A stretch of 64,000 nt of DNA from Pseudomonas lurida (GTDB lineage Bacteria; Pseudomonadota; Gammaproteobacteria; Pseudomonadales; Pseudomonadaceae), in the NCBI RefSeq assembly GCF_013522705.1, contig NZ_JAAMRE010000001.1, positions 310,001 to 374,000 of the forward strand, in the 5' to 3' direction. The notes below the pieces were generated by a model. The model was not told where the DNA came from. It worked only from the letters and a program-made list of their open reading frames with translations, and ran no database searches. The stretch's first letter is position 1; every line of letters begins with the position of its first letter. The translations under genes were made by a program, and so were the position numbers. Below are positions 38,439 to 47,991 of the stretch, one piece after another.

Positions 38439-39899
38439 ATGATCAAATCTTTGCGTCCCCTGTTACTGGCCGGTTTTCTTTTGCCACTGGCCTTTTCCGT
38501 CACCGCCGCCCCGATCAATACCACCCTGCCGCCCAACGTCGCGCAGGCCCTGCAAAAAGCCAAACTGCAAAATACTGCGTTATCCCTGGTTATGCTGCCG
38601 CTCAACGGTCCGGGCACGCCGACCGTGTTCAACGCCGACGTGTCGGTGAACCCGGCCTCCACCATGAAGCTGGTCACCACCTACGCGGCCCTGGAAATGC
38701 TCGGCCCCAACCATCAGTGGAAAACCGAGTTCTACACCGACGGCACCCTCAGCGGTGGCGTATTGCATGGCAACCTGTACCTCAAGGGCGGGGGTGATCC
38801 CAAGCTGAACATGGAAAAACTCTGGTTGCTGATGCGCGATCTGCGCGCCAACGGTGTGCAGCAGGTTACCGGCGACCTGGTGCTGGACCGCGGCTTCTTT
38901 ATTCCGCCGCAATTGCCGGAGTTCAACGACGATGGCAACGACGAAAACAAGCCATTCCTGGTCAAGCCCGATGCCTTGCTGGTCAACCTCAAGGCCTTGC
39001 GTTTCGTGACACGCAATGATGGCGGCCGGGTGCTGGTTTCGGTGGAGCCGCCGATTGCGAGCATTCGTATCGACAATCAGGTCAAGGTTTCCAACGCCAA
39101 GCAATGCACCGGGGATGTGCGCTACAACCCGGTGACCGCCGCCGATGGCAGCGTGACCGTGACCGTCAGTGGCCAACTGGCCGACGGCTGCAGTTCACAG
39201 ACGTACCTGTCGCTGCTCGACCACGCCACCTATACCGCCGGCGCAGTGCGGGCAATCTGGAAGGAGCTGGGCGGCAGCATCCAGGGCCGCGATATCCAGG
39301 CGCAGGTGCCCAAGGATGCCAAGGTGCTGGCCCGCGCGTTCTCGCCGGACCTGGCGGAAATCATCCGCGACATCAACAAATACAGTAACAACACCATGGC
39401 CCAGCAGTTGTTCCTGAGTCTGGGCGCGCAGTTCCGCAATGATGCCGACGGCGACGATGCCAAGGCCGCGCAGCGCGTGGTGCGCCAGTGGCTGGCGAAA
39501 AAAGGCATCACCGCGCCGCACCTGGTGATGGAGAACGGCTCCGGCCTGTCGCGCGCCGAACGGGTCAGCGCCCGTGAAATGGCAGCCATGCTGCAGGCAG
39601 CCTGGAAGAGCCCGTATGCGGCGGAATACATCAGCTCGATGCCTATCGCCGGCACCGATGGCACCATGCGCAAGCGCTTGAAGACGACCGCCATGCGCGG
39701 CGAGGCGCACGTCAAGACGGGCACGTTGAACACCGTGCGCGCCATCGCCGGGTTCAGCCGTGACAACAACGGCAACACCTGGGTGGTGGTGGCGATCCTC
39801 AACGATCCCAAGCCATGGGGCGCTTCGTCGGTACTCGACCAGGTCCTGCTGGACCTGTACCGCCAGCCAAAACTGACGGCGGCGGCGCCGGTGCTCTAA
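38439..39899 (+). CDS. dacB: D-alanyl-D-alanine carboxypeptidase/endopeptidase (PBP4)
   Basis: 486 residues with a signal peptide (SLRPLLLAGFLLPLAFSVTAA). The penicillin-binding motifs are complete: STMK with nucleophile S74 and K77, SNN in KYSNNTMAQ, and KTG in HVKTGTLNTV. The large insertion between the first two motifs is typical of class C PBPs. It trims and cleaves peptide bridges in peptidoglycan in the periplasm. Confidence 0.95.
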   Translation: MIKSLRPLLLAGFLLPLAFSVTAAPINTTLPPNVAQALQKAKLQNTALSLVMLPLNGPGTPTVFNADVSVNPASTMKLVTTYAALEMLGPNHQWKTEFYTDGTLSGGVLHGNLYLKGGGDPKLNMEKLWLLMRDLRANGVQQVTGDLVLDRGFFIPPQLPEFNDDGNDENKPFLVKPDALLVNLKALRFVTRNDGGRVLVSVEPPIASIRIDNQVKVSNAKQCTGDVRYNPVTAADGSVTVTVSGQLADGCSSQTYLSLLDHATYTAGAVRAIWKELGGSIQGRDIQAQVPKDAKVLARAFSPDLAEIIRDINKYSNNTMAQQLFLSLGAQFRNDADGDDAKAAQRVVRQWLAKKGITAPHLVMENGSGLSRAERVSAREMAAMLQAAWKSPYAAEYISSMPIAGTDGTMRKRLKTTAMRGEAHVKTGTLNTVRAIAGFSRDNNGNTWVVVAILNDPKPWGASSVLDQVLLDLYRQPKLTAAAPVL

Positions 39900-39972
39900 A
39901 ACAGCGTTAGCCTGAGGGGGGCTTGTTGCGGTGAACCATTAAGACAGGTGTAGACACCTCTGCCACATGCCT

Positions 39973-42360
39973 TCAAGCCCGCGCCCTCTCGGCCTCAACC
40001 CGGTCCCTGCCCGCCTGCTTGGCCACATACACCGCCGAGTCGGCGCGCAGCAGCAGCCCATCGACGCCTTCATCGCCCCGCCAGCTGGCCACACCAAAGC
40101 TGGCGGTGACAACGCCCACCGGATCCATCGGCGCGGTGCGCAACGACTGCCACAAATCCGTTGCCAGGGTGTAGGCCTGTTCGGCATCGGTGGTAGGGCA
40201 CAGCACCATGAACTCCTCCCCGCCCAGACGGCAGAACACGTCGGTGCGGCGTAGACGCTGGCTGATGCGCGCGCATAACTCCTGCAGCACTGCGTCACCC
40301 ACCGCATGGCCGTGCTTATCGTTGATGCGTTTGAAGTGATCGATATCCAGCATGATCACCGACAGTGCCCCGTGGGTTCGATTGAGCCTGGCGATTTCGG
40401 CGCGCAAGCGATCCTGGAAGTAGCGCCGGTTGTGAATACCGGTCAGCGAGTCGGTGATGGACAAGGCCCGCAACTCCTCCTCCACTCGTTTGAGATCGGA
40501 AATATCCGACACATACCCGTGCCACAGCGTACCGCCGCCAGGTAACTCTTCCGGGGTGGCCTCGCCGCGAATCCAGCGCAGGCCGCGTTGCGGCAGCAAC
40601 ACCCGGTACTCCTCGCGCCAATGGCTCAACTGCAGGGCCGACAAGCGCACCGAGGCGCGCACCCGCTCCACGTCCAGCGGATGGATGCGCTCGAATACGC
40701 GCTTGGCATCCTGCTGCAACAACCCGGTTTCGATTTCGTAGATATCGCGCATCCCGTCGCTGGCATAGATGAAGCGCCAATTGTCCTGAGGCTCCAGGGT
40801 GAACTGGAAGATGCCGCCGGGCACATGGGCACTGAGTTTTTTCAGCAGGCGATCCCGTGCAGCCAGTGCTTCGTAGGCGCGCTTCTGTTCGGTAACGTCC
40901 AGGTAGATCGCCAGGTGCCCCACCCACAAGCCATGGTCATCGAGCAGCACAGTGCCGAGCATATTCACGTTCAACGGGCTGCCGTCCTCGCGGATCAAAG
41001 TCCACTCGCGGGCTTCGTGCAGGCTGTCGGGGCTTTCGACCAGCATGGCCTGGCTCGCGGGGATGCGCTTACCCAAGGCCACGCCCAACTTGGCGGAACG
41101 CATTTCCAGCTCCGTCGCCAGGTGCAGGCTCTCCAGGGTCAGCTTGCCCACCACCTGATCGGCGGCAAAACCGAGCATCTTTTCAGCGCCGGCGTTGAAG
41201 GTATTGATGACACCGCGCAGGTCGGTGGCAATGATCGCGACCTGGGTGGCCGCGTTCAGCACACTGCGCAATTGGCCGTGTGCGCCGCGCAGCTCCTGCT
41301 CGCGCAGACGCAACTGCACAGTGCGCTGCTCCACCAGCTTCAAGGCACGCTGGCGTTGGCTCACGAGCACGTAGAGCAAGGCGCTGAGCAACAGGCTGAG
41401 CAAGCCGCCCATGATCAGGATGGCGCTCAACGAGGAATGGTTGGCCAGTTCGAACACTTTGCTCGGGCGCAGGGTCAGGGCATAGACATGATCGCCCAGG
41501 GTCAGACGACGGGCCCCGACGAGAGGGCTGTCGGCCACGACATTGTTCGATTCATACAGGACGCGTTGTTGCACATCGGATGTATCCACAATCTGCATGA
41601 CGAGGTTGTCGCGTGGCGACTTGGGCAAGCCGTCGGCCACCAACTGGCGCATGCTGATCACCGCCATCACATAGCCGTAGGGTGGGTCGTTGCCCGCCTG
41701 GTTGCTTACCGGCGCTACCAGCAAAACCCCGGCGGCATACGCCGGCTCCACCCCCACCAGTTGCATGGGCTGCGACACCGCCAGCCTGCCACTTTTTTGC
41801 GCGCGCTCAAGGGTCGCGCGCCGCAGCGGCTGGGCGAGCAGATCAAAACCCAGCGGTGAACCCAACAGGCTCTGGGTCTGGCTGTAGAGCACCGGCACGT
41901 ATTCATCGCGTTGCGGCGCCGGGGCCAACTCGCCCGCCGTGTTCAATTCACGGATAACAAAGTCCACACCGCGATCGTGGGAGACCTGGCGTTCGAACTC
42001 GCTGCGCTGCTCGCGAAACACCCGCGGCGCCCAGGCGTAGGCGCGGGCGCGCAGCAGCAAGGGCTGGGTGAACCCGTCGAATTCTTCGCGAGACACTTGC
42101 TGGGAATTGATAAAGAAACGCCGCAGGCTGTTAAGGCGCTGCTCCTGATCCTCGAAACGCTCCTGCAGGCGGGTATAGCGTTCGTTGACCAGCAATTGAA
42201 AGCGTTGGCGCACCTGCTGCTGATACAGGTCGTGAGTGGCCCAGGCGACGATACCCGTCAAGGTGCAACCGGCCAACAGCACCACCAATGCCACCAGCCA
42301 AGCCGACGCCTGCTCACTGATAAAGCCTAGGATTTTCGGGCGAACGGCTTGCAACGGCAT
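39973..42360 (-). CDS. Membrane diguanylate cyclase with CHASE, PAS and GGDEF domains
   Basis: 795 residues. N-terminal transmembrane helix (ASAWLVALVVLLAGCTLTGIV), periplasmic CHASE domain (about 80-270; RAYAWAPRVFREQRSEFE), second helix (SLSAILIMGGLLSLLLSALLYVLV), two PAS domains (about 365-500 and 515-635) and a GGDEF domain. The active site reads GGEEF, and the inhibitory site RRTD lies five residues before, so it should make c-di-GMP and be product-inhibited. There is no EAL domain. ATG at 42360; a GTG three codons upstream is also possible. A nine-G tract lies about 27 bases upstream. Confidence 0.92.
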   Translation of the reverse strand: MPLQAVRPKILGFISEQASAWLVALVVLLAGCTLTGIVAWATHDLYQQQVRQRFQLLVNERYTRLQERFEDQEQRLNSLRRFFINSQQVSREEFDGFTQPLLLRARAYAWAPRVFREQRSEFERQVSHDRGVDFVIRELNTAGELAPAPQRDEYVPVLYSQTQSLLGSPLGFDLLAQPLRRATLERAQKSGRLAVSQPMQLVGVEPAYAAGVLLVAPVSNQAGNDPPYGYVMAVISMRQLVADGLPKSPRDNLVMQIVDTSDVQQRVLYESNNVVADSPLVGARRLTLGDHVYALTLRPSKVFELANHSSLSAILIMGGLLSLLLSALLYVLVSQRQRALKLVEQRTVQLRLREQELRGAHGQLRSVLNAATQVAIIATDLRGVINTFNAGAEKMLGFAADQVVGKLTLESLHLATELEMRSAKLGVALGKRIPASQAMLVESPDSLHEAREWTLIREDGSPLNVNMLGTVLLDDHGLWVGHLAIYLDVTEQKRAYEALAARDRLLKKLSAHVPGGIFQFTLEPQDNWRFIYASDGMRDIYEIETGLLQQDAKRVFERIHPLDVERVRASVRLSALQLSHWREEYRVLLPQRGLRWIRGEATPEELPGGGTLWHGYVSDISDLKRVEEELRALSITDSLTGIHNRRYFQDRLRAEIARLNRTHGALSVIMLDIDHFKRINDKHGHAVGDAVLQELCARISQRLRRTDVFCRLGGEEFMVLCPTTDAEQAYTLATDLWQSLRTAPMDPVGVVTASFGVASWRGDEGVDGLLLRADSAVYVAKQAGRDRVEAERARA

Positions 42361-42386
42361 AGGCAACACTCACAACGCCAGCGTGC

Positions 42387-42395
42387 GGGGGGGGG
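42387..42395. repeat. Nine-base G tract upstream of the diguanylate cyclase gene
   Basis: G9 on the plus strand, C9 on the coding strand, in the short leader or promoter between the terminator at 42451-42493 and the cyclase start. Such tracts are slippage-prone. Confidence 0.8.
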
Positions 42396-42450
42396 TGTCA
42401 CTTTGGCTAGGCCTTAAGTTATAGCTATCGGCCCATGGTTTGACCAGCGC

Positions 42451-42493
42451 AAAAAAGCCGCAAGCCCTGAATATCCTGGCTTGCGGCTTTTTT
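42451..42493. terminator. Bidirectional terminator downstream of rlmKL
   Basis: The stem AAAAAAGCCGCAAGCC (42451-42466) and GGCTTGCGGCTTTTTT (42478-42493) has 16 perfect pairs including A- and T-runs. It follows the rlmKL stop and isolates the cyclase gene. Confidence 0.93.
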
Positions 42494-42502
42494 GTGCAAC
42501 CG

Positions 42503-44767
42503 TCAGCGGGCGGTGATTTTCCAGGCCCGGTGGATCTTGGCATTGCGCGCAAAATCCGGGTCGATGGTCTTGTCGCTGATTTCCTCGACCGCGTAGCGTT
42601 CGCTGAGGTTGTCTTCCAGCTGGAACTTGCGGAAGTTGTTGGAGAAGTACAACACGCCGCCCGGCGCCAGACGGGCCATGGCCAGGTCCAGCAACTGCAC
42701 GTGGTCGCGCTGCACGTCGAAGATGCCTTCCATGCGCTTGGAGTTGGAGAAGGTCGGCGGGTCGATGAAGATCAGGTCGAATTCATCGCGACTGGCTTCC
42801 AGCCACGCCATCACATCGCCCTGCTCCAGGCGGTTCTTGTCGGAGAAACCGTTGAGGGAGAAATTGCGGCGCGCCCAGTCCAGATAAGTCTTGGACAGGT
42901 CGACACTGGTGGTGCTGCGCGCACCGCCCTTGGCGGCGTGCACACTGGCGGTGGCGGTGTAGCAATACAGGTTGAGGAAGCGCTTACCGGCCGCTTCCTT
43001 CTGAATCCGCATGCGCATCGGGCGGTGGTCGAGAAACAGGCCGGTGTCCAGGTAATCGGTGAGGTTGACCAGCAGCTTTACGCCACCTTCGCTGACCTCG
43101 GTGAACTTGCCCTGGGCGCTCTGGCGCTCGTACTGCTTGGTGCCGCTCTGACGCTCGCGACGCTTGACCACCACGCGGCTCTTATCGATATTCAGCGCCT
43201 GGGGAATGGCCGCCAGGGCATCGAACATGCGCGCGGAGGCTTTTTCCGGGTCGATGGACTTCGGCGCGGCGTACTCCTGCACGTGCACCCAATCGTGGTA
43301 CAGGTCGATGGCCATGGAGTATTCCGGCATGTCGGCGTCGTACACACGGTAGCAATCCACGCCTTCGCGCTTGGCCCACTTGCCCAGCAACTTAAGGTTC
43401 TTTTGCAGGCGATTGGCGAACATCTGCCCGCCTTCGCTCAAGCGCGCCTGTTCGACCACGGGGGCCGGGGCCGGCTTGATCGGGTTGCCGTTCTTGTTGT
43501 ACTGGCGCTCTTGCGGTTCGGTCGGCGCCTGGTCGTACGCGGCTTGCTCGCGTTCGGCCTGGCGCTGCTCCGGGGTGCGGCGCTCGCCGGTGACGAACTG
43601 GTCGGGGTTGACCTTGATCAGCAGCAACTTGCACGGCAAGGCGCCGTTCCAGAATGAGTACTGTTTGTGGCTGCGGATACCCATGCGCTTGCCCAGGTCC
43701 GGTGCGCCGGTGAACACCGCCGCCTCCCAACCCATGCACGCCTGGCGCAGGCGTTCGCCGAGGTTCTGGTAGAGGTACAACAGGCTGGCTTCGTCACCCA
43801 GGCGCTCGCCATAGGGCGGGTTGCAGATCACCAGGCCTTTCTGGTTCTGGTCCGGGCGCGGTTCGAAGGTGCCGACTTCGCCCTGGTACACCTTGATCCA
43901 GTGGCTCAGGCCGGCGCGCTCGATATTGTTGCGCGCGGGCTGGATCAGCCGCGGGTCGGCTTCGTAGCCTCGTATCCACAGCGGCGTTTTGTTCATGCCG
44001 ATCGCGGCGCGCTCGGTGGCCTCGGCGTGCAGTTTTTTCCACAACGCCGGAACGTGGCCGAGCCAGGTGGTAAAGCCCCACAGTTCACGGTTGAGGTTGG
44101 GCGCCATGTCGGCGGCAATCATCGCGCCTTCCACCAGGAAGGTCCCCACGCCGCACATCGGGTCGGTCAGCGCGCCGCCTTCGGCAGCGATGCGTGGCCA
44201 GCCGGCCCGGATCAGGATGGCGGCGGCCAGGTTTTCCTTCAGCGGCGCCGCGCCCTGCTGCAGGCGATAACCGCGCTGGTGCAGACTGTGGCCGGAGAGG
44301 TCGAGGGACAGGATCGCTTCGCCACGGTCCAGGCGCAGATGGATGCGCAGGTCCGGGTTGATCTTGTCGATGGACGGGCGTTCGCCGGTTGGGGTGCGCA
44401 GTTTATCGACAATCGCATCCTTGACCTTCAGCGCGCCGAAATGGGTGTTGTCGATGCCCGAGCCGTGACCGCTGAATTCCACCGCGAGGGTGCCATCGGA
44501 AACCATGTGATCGGCCCACTCGATATCCAGCACGCCGTGGTACAGGTCTTCGGCATCCTTCATGGGGAAGCGCTTGAGCACCAGCAGCACGCGGTTGGCC
44601 AGGCGCGACCAGAGGCATAGGCGGTAGGCGGTTTCCATGTCGGCCATGCCGCGCACGGCCGAGGTGTGCTCGCGGGCTTCCTCAAGGCCAAGCCCGACGG
44701 CTTCCTCGATCAGCAGGCCTTCGAGGCCCTTGGGGCAAGTGAGGAAGAGTTCAAAACGGTCCGACAT
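42503..44767 (-). CDS. rlmKL: Bifunctional 23S rRNA methyltransferase RlmKL
   Basis: 754 residues. It combines RlmL (m2G2445) and RlmK (m7G2069) activities on 23S rRNA. THUMP domain at the N-terminus (about 45-155), the first methyltransferase with MCGVGTFLVEG and NPPYGER, then a linker, and a second methyltransferase with FLNLYCYTATASVHAAKGGA and DPPTFSNSKRM. The start is ATG 44767 (MSDRFELFLTCPKGLEGLL); the upstream open frame of 75 codons has no homology and is not coding. Confidence 0.96.
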   Translation of the reverse strand: MSDRFELFLTCPKGLEGLLIEEAVGLGLEEAREHTSAVRGMADMETAYRLCLWSRLANRVLLVLKRFPMKDAEDLYHGVLDIEWADHMVSDGTLAVEFSGHGSGIDNTHFGALKVKDAIVDKLRTPTGERPSIDKINPDLRIHLRLDRGEAILSLDLSGHSLHQRGYRLQQGAAPLKENLAAAILIRAGWPRIAAEGGALTDPMCGVGTFLVEGAMIAADMAPNLNRELWGFTTWLGHVPALWKKLHAEATERAAIGMNKTPLWIRGYEADPRLIQPARNNIERAGLSHWIKVYQGEVGTFEPRPDQNQKGLVICNPPYGERLGDEASLLYLYQNLGERLRQACMGWEAAVFTGAPDLGKRMGIRSHKQYSFWNGALPCKLLLIKVNPDQFVTGERRTPEQRQAEREQAAYDQAPTEPQERQYNKNGNPIKPAPAPVVEQARLSEGGQMFANRLQKNLKLLGKWAKREGVDCYRVYDADMPEYSMAIDLYHDWVHVQEYAAPKSIDPEKASARMFDALAAIPQALNIDKSRVVVKRRERQSGTKQYERQSAQGKFTEVSEGGVKLLVNLTDYLDTGLFLDHRPMRMRIQKEAAGKRFLNLYCYTATASVHAAKGGARSTTSVDLSKTYLDWARRNFSLNGFSDKNRLEQGDVMAWLEASRDEFDLIFIDPPTFSNSKRMEGIFDVQRDHVQLLDLAMARLAPGGVLYFSNNFRKFQLEDNLSERYAVEEISDKTIDPDFARNAKIHRAWKITAR

Positions 44768-45297
44768 GGGGCATTCCAGGCTTTTCAGCAATAAATGAAC
44801 GGGCGACGCATCGCCGGCTCGGTTTTCAATCAAGCACTTTTCTTGAAGAGTGCTCGCGTGGCACGAATGTGCCGTCCCACCCCGTCTGCCAGGCCTTGGG
44901 CCTTTATCGACGGGGCAGATAAAGATGTGCAGCAACAAAAAGAAATATTCCGACCCTTCGTCGAATAATAACCGACTGCAACAGACGGTCATTCTTACTT
45001 AAGGATTAAACCTTTCCTCTATGCGGGGTGCATCATAGCTGGCTTTGCCAGACAAATGGGGCGTAAAGCCATCCCAGCTTATGGCTATAGCATCGTTATC
45101 GTTACGTGCTTATGACAAAACGATCATTGAATCCATGTGACCTATTGGTTAGAACTCAACACAGGTTGGCGCCGTAACGACGCCGACACATCGGCTCGCC
45201 ACGCCGGCAGCGAGCCCACCAACGGCAGAAAAACTCTGCCCGGCCTCAGACGAGGCCGAAGGATATCAAGACAGTCAACAAGTGAGGGAAACACCCT
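44768..45297. promoter_or_regulatory. 530-base gap: divergent promoters and structured rmf leader
   Basis: No gene is evident. The part near rlmKL holds an open frame without homology. Directly before rmf are three consecutive hairpins: GGCTCGC/GCGAGCC (45193-45199, 45210-45216), GGCAG/CTGCC (45224-45228, 45236-45240) and CGGCCTC/GAGGCCG (45241-45247, 45252-45258), then the ribosome site GTGAGGGAAA. This could be a regulated leader for a stationary-phase gene. Confidence 0.55.
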
Positions 45298-45513
45298 ATG
45301 AGAAGACTTAAGCGTGATCCGTTGGAAAGAGCGTTTTTACGCGGATATCAATATGGCGTTCATGGCAAATCCCGTGAGCTTTGCCCATTTACTCTACCGT
45401 CGGTACGCCAAGCCTGGATCAACGGCTGGCGAGAAGGACGCGGCGACAACTGGGACGGTATGACTGGCACTGCGGGAATCCACAGACTCAACGAACTTCA
45501 CGCCGTCGGCTAA
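45298..45513 (+). CDS. rmf: Ribosome modulation factor
   Basis: 71 residues. It pairs 70S ribosomes into inactive 100S dimers in stationary phase. The family segment RAFLRGYQYGVHGKSRELCPF and AWINGWREGR are intact. It is highly basic. Good ribosome site upstream and a strong terminator downstream. Confidence 0.97.
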   Translation: MRRLKRDPLERAFLRGYQYGVHGKSRELCPFTLPSVRQAWINGWREGRGDNWDGMTGTAGIHRLNELHAVG

Positions 45514-45600
45514 TCAGGGCACTTAATTCCGACACATCACCTTTGAAGCAGTAACGACTTACCATGCACGCCCCATCCGGGCGGCGGGCTTCGGCCCAGG

Positions 45601-45625
45601 GGGCTCCTTGAAGGAGCCCTTTTTT
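45601..45625 (+). terminator. Intrinsic terminator of rmf
   Basis: GGGCTCC (45601-45607) and GGAGCCC (45613-45619) form the stem with loop TTGAA, followed by TTTTTT. Confidence 0.93.
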
Positions 45626-45636
45626 ATGGGCGGCTC

Positions 45637-46665
45637 TCAGGCCTTCTTCGGCAGCGCGGCGATCGCATCCACGGACTCGCGAATCAAGGCCGGGCCTTTG
45701 TAGATAAAACCGGAGTACAGCTGCACAAGGCTCGCGCCCGCTGCGATCTTCTCGGCGGCGTGCCGGCCTTCGGTGATGCCGCCCACGGCGATGATCGGCA
45801 AGCGCCCGGCCAGCTCCGCCGCCAGTACCTTGACGATATGAGTGCTCTTGTCCCGCACCGGCGCGCCCGACAGGCCACCGGCCTCATCACCGTGGGCCAG
45901 GCCTTCGACGCCGACCCGGCTGAGCGTGGTGTTGGTGGCGATCACCGCGTCCATTCCGGAATCCATCAGGGCCTGGGCCACCAGCACGGTTTCTTCGTCG
46001 CTCATGTCCGGTGCGATCTTGATCGCCAGCGGCACCCGCTTGCCGTGACGCACAGCCAAGTCTTCCTGACGCTGGCGCAGGGCTTCGAGCAATTGCTTGA
46101 GGGAGTCACCGAACTGCAGGCTACGCAGGCCCGGCGTGTTCGGCGAGCTGACATTGACGGTGATATAGCTGGCGTGGGCGTAAACCTTGTCCAGGCAGAT
46201 CAGGTAGTCATCGACCGCACGCTCGACCGGCGTGTCGAAATTCTTGCCGATATTGATACCGAGAATGCCGTTGTACCTGGCGGCCTGAACCCGGGCCAGC
46301 AGGTGATCGACGCCCAGGTTGTTGAAGCCCATGCGATTGATGATCGCCTCGGCTTCCGGCAGGCGGAAGATGCGGGGCTTGGGGTTGCCCGGCTGCGGTC
46401 GCGGCGTCACCGTGCCGATCTCGACAAAGCCGAAGCCGAGCTGGGCGAAGCCATCGATGGCCGCGCCGTTCTTGTCCAGGCCGGCAGCCAGTCCGACCGG
46501 GTTGGGAAAGTCCAGCCCCATCACCGAGACCGGCATTTTCGCCGCAGCCTTGCAGACCAGGCCATTGAGTCCCAGGCGGCCACCGGCACCGATCAGGTCG
46601 AGAGACAGATCGTGGGAAGTTTCCGGGGAAAGTTTGAACAACAGCTGGCGGGCCAGGTTATACAT
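45637..46665 (-). CDS. pyrD: Dihydroorotate dehydrogenase (quinone)
   Basis: 342-residue class 2 enzyme of pyrimidine synthesis; it oxidises dihydroorotate to orotate and reduces quinone at the inner membrane. The N-terminal amphipathic helix ([22 protein letters not shown]), FMN-binding [26 protein letters not shown] with the catalytic Ser, and [13 protein letters not shown] are present. ATG 46665 gives the conserved N-terminus; 28 further open codons lie upstream. Confidence 0.97.
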   Translation of the reverse strand: MYNLARQLLFKLSPETSHDLSLDLIGAGGRLGLNGLVCKAAAKMPVSVMGLDFPNPVGLAAGLDKNGAAIDGFAQLGFGFVEIGTVTPRPQPGNPKPRIFRLPEAEAIINRMGFNNLGVDHLLARVQAARYNGILGINIGKNFDTPVERAVDDYLICLDKVYAHASYITVNVSSPNTPGLRSLQFGDSLKQLLEALRQRQEDLAVRHGKRVPLAIKIAPDMSDEETVLVAQALMDSGMDAVIATNTTLSRVGVEGLAHGDEAGGLSGAPVRDKSTHIVKVLAAELAGRLPIIAVGGITEGRHAAEKIAAGASLVQLYSGFIYKGPALIRESVDAIAALPKKA

Positions 46666-46755
46666 GGGCGGGCTAGACTCGGATGGCGGCGAAAGGTGGC
46701 GGCGATTATAGCCGGGGTGACGGTGCGCAGGCGAGGCGTGCCGCGCCAAACGACA

Positions 46756-47214
46756 TCAACGCTGCATGACCAGGGCCTCATACCGTGCCCAGATTTTTTC
46801 CGCATAGCGCCTGCGCAACGCATCACGTTCCGGACCCGCACCCGGCCCCACGTTATAGGAACCCACCGCCGTCCAGTTGTAGCCGAAACGCTGGATAAAC
46901 TCGGCAAGGATCGACGCCCCGACCTCTACCGACAAGCACGGCTCGCTCAACAACCGCTGCTCGGTAATCCCCAGCGCGAGCAGGCGCGGCAAATGGCTGC
47001 TGTTGATTTGCATCAGGCCGATATCCCAAGTGCCGTTGCCATTGGCGCGGTTGATCGCCCCCGCTTGATAACCCGACTCGACGGCCGCGATGGCCTGCAG
47101 CAACTCCGGCTCGATATCGTAACGGCTGGCGACCTCTTCCCAGCAATACGCCTGTGCTTGACGACTGCCGAATAACAGCCCCAACAACAATACCGTGGCC
47201 CAGCACCTACCCAT
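46756..47214 (-). CDS. IagB-like lytic transglycosylase (type III secretion type)
   Basis: 152 residues with a signal peptide (MGRCWATVLLLGLLFGSRQAQA). SLT domain: catalytic Glu in AIAAVESGYQAGAINR, then GLMQINSSHLPRL and GSYNVGPG. Small transglycosylases of this form open peptidoglycan for secretion machines (IagB, IpgF). It overlaps the preceding regulator gene by 8 bases, just as iagB follows hilA in Salmonella SPI-1. Length is normal and the active site intact. Confidence 0.88.
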   Translation of the reverse strand: MGRCWATVLLLGLLFGSRQAQAYCWEEVASRYDIEPELLQAIAAVESGYQAGAINRANGNGTWDIGLMQINSSHLPRLLALGITEQRLLSEPCLSVEVGASILAEFIQRFGYNWTAVGSYNVGPGAGPERDALRRRYAEKIWARYEALVMQR

Positions 47215-47596
47215 GGTTGACCCGGCCGCAGGCCGAACACACCTGCTCCTTATGCCCCTGACCGCCGCGCTGGACCCTCACCGGACACGTGAAGCGGTAA
47301 CCGCGGCCATAGATCGTCTTGATAAACGCTTTGTCGACACCCAAATGCTTGCGCAACGAATAGATGCAGCGCGTCAGCGATTCCTCGGCCACTTCGCCCT
47401 TGGGCCAGGCCAGCTCCAACAGGCGATCCTTGGTCATCAACACACCACCGGAAGCCAGCAGCAGCCGCAGGACATGCCCCTCCTTGGGCGGTAACTGAAC
47501 ATCACCGCCCTCTCCGCTCAAGCGCCCATCGGCGTGCAGCGTCCAACACGCAAAGACCAGGGAAACCGTCGCCAACTCATCATTCACGACGACCAT
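47207..47596 (-). CDS. Winged-helix regulator, HilA/ToxR-like DNA-binding domain only
   Basis: 129 residues. It is an OmpR/PhoB-type winged helix (VSLVFACWTLHADGRLSGEGGDVQLPPKEGHVLRLLLASGGVLMTKDRLLELAWPKGEVAEESLTRCIYSLRKHLG...IKTIYGRGYRF) with nothing beyond a cysteine-containing tail. HilA has the same N-terminal domain but continues with a large TPR part, absent here. ATG at 47596 has GAGG upstream; the frame continues to a TTG at 47617. It probably once controlled the neighbouring type III genes. Confidence 0.82.
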   Translation of the reverse strand: MVVVNDELATVSLVFACWTLHADGRLSGEGGDVQLPPKEGHVLRLLLASGGVLMTKDRLLELAWPKGEVAEESLTRCIYSLRKHLGVDKAFIKTIYGRGYRFTCPVRVQRGGQGHKEQVCSACGRVNHG

Positions 47597-47750
47597 ATCT
47601 ACCTCGGCATCCGACAACTGACATTGAAGTCCTTATTCCTTGACTGGCGTTTGCGCCGCTACAGCGACTATAAAAACCCGTCCGGCAACTCACGTTAGGA
47701 AAAAGCGCATAGATACAGCGTTTTCCGGAACAGCCCTGTAAGGCGTTTCT

Positions 47751-47975
47751 TCAGCGAACCCCACCAGGCGCCCACTCCTGATACACCTCGTGCAGTTCAA
47801 CCCCAAGGCGGTCTTCCAACTGCACCAGTTCACCCAACGCCAGCAACTGGCCGTTCACCCGAACCTCGACGCAGTGAATGACCGCGGGCGCCAACGGCAA
47901 TACCTTGCCCGGCGCAAAGGCGGCCAGGCGCCTGCGGCTGATCAACTGTTCCTGCAGAAGAATTTCCAGATGCAT
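47751..47975 (-). CDS. SpoA-domain protein, SctQ C-terminal fragment (FliM/FliN family)
   Basis: 74 residues corresponding to the C-terminal SpoA domain of the cytoplasmic ring protein SctQ/SpaO (VEVRVNGQLLALGELVQLEDRLGVELHEVY). The rest of SctQ is missing. It starts 16 bases after the secretin stop with AAGG before the ATG, so it can be translated. In full type III systems an internally started SctQ C-terminal product is normal, so this may be a functional-looking fragment or a deletion product. Confidence 0.75.
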   Translation of the reverse strand: MHLEILLQEQLISRRRLAAFAPGKVLPLAPAVIHCVEVRVNGQLLALGELVQLEDRLGVELHEVYQEWAPGGVR

Positions 47976-47991
47976 GACTGAACGCCTTATT

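Noticed and set aside
44768..44992. N-terminal extension of RlmKL by 75 codons
   Set aside because: The conserved protein begins at the ATG at 44767 and the upstream translation has no family resemblance.
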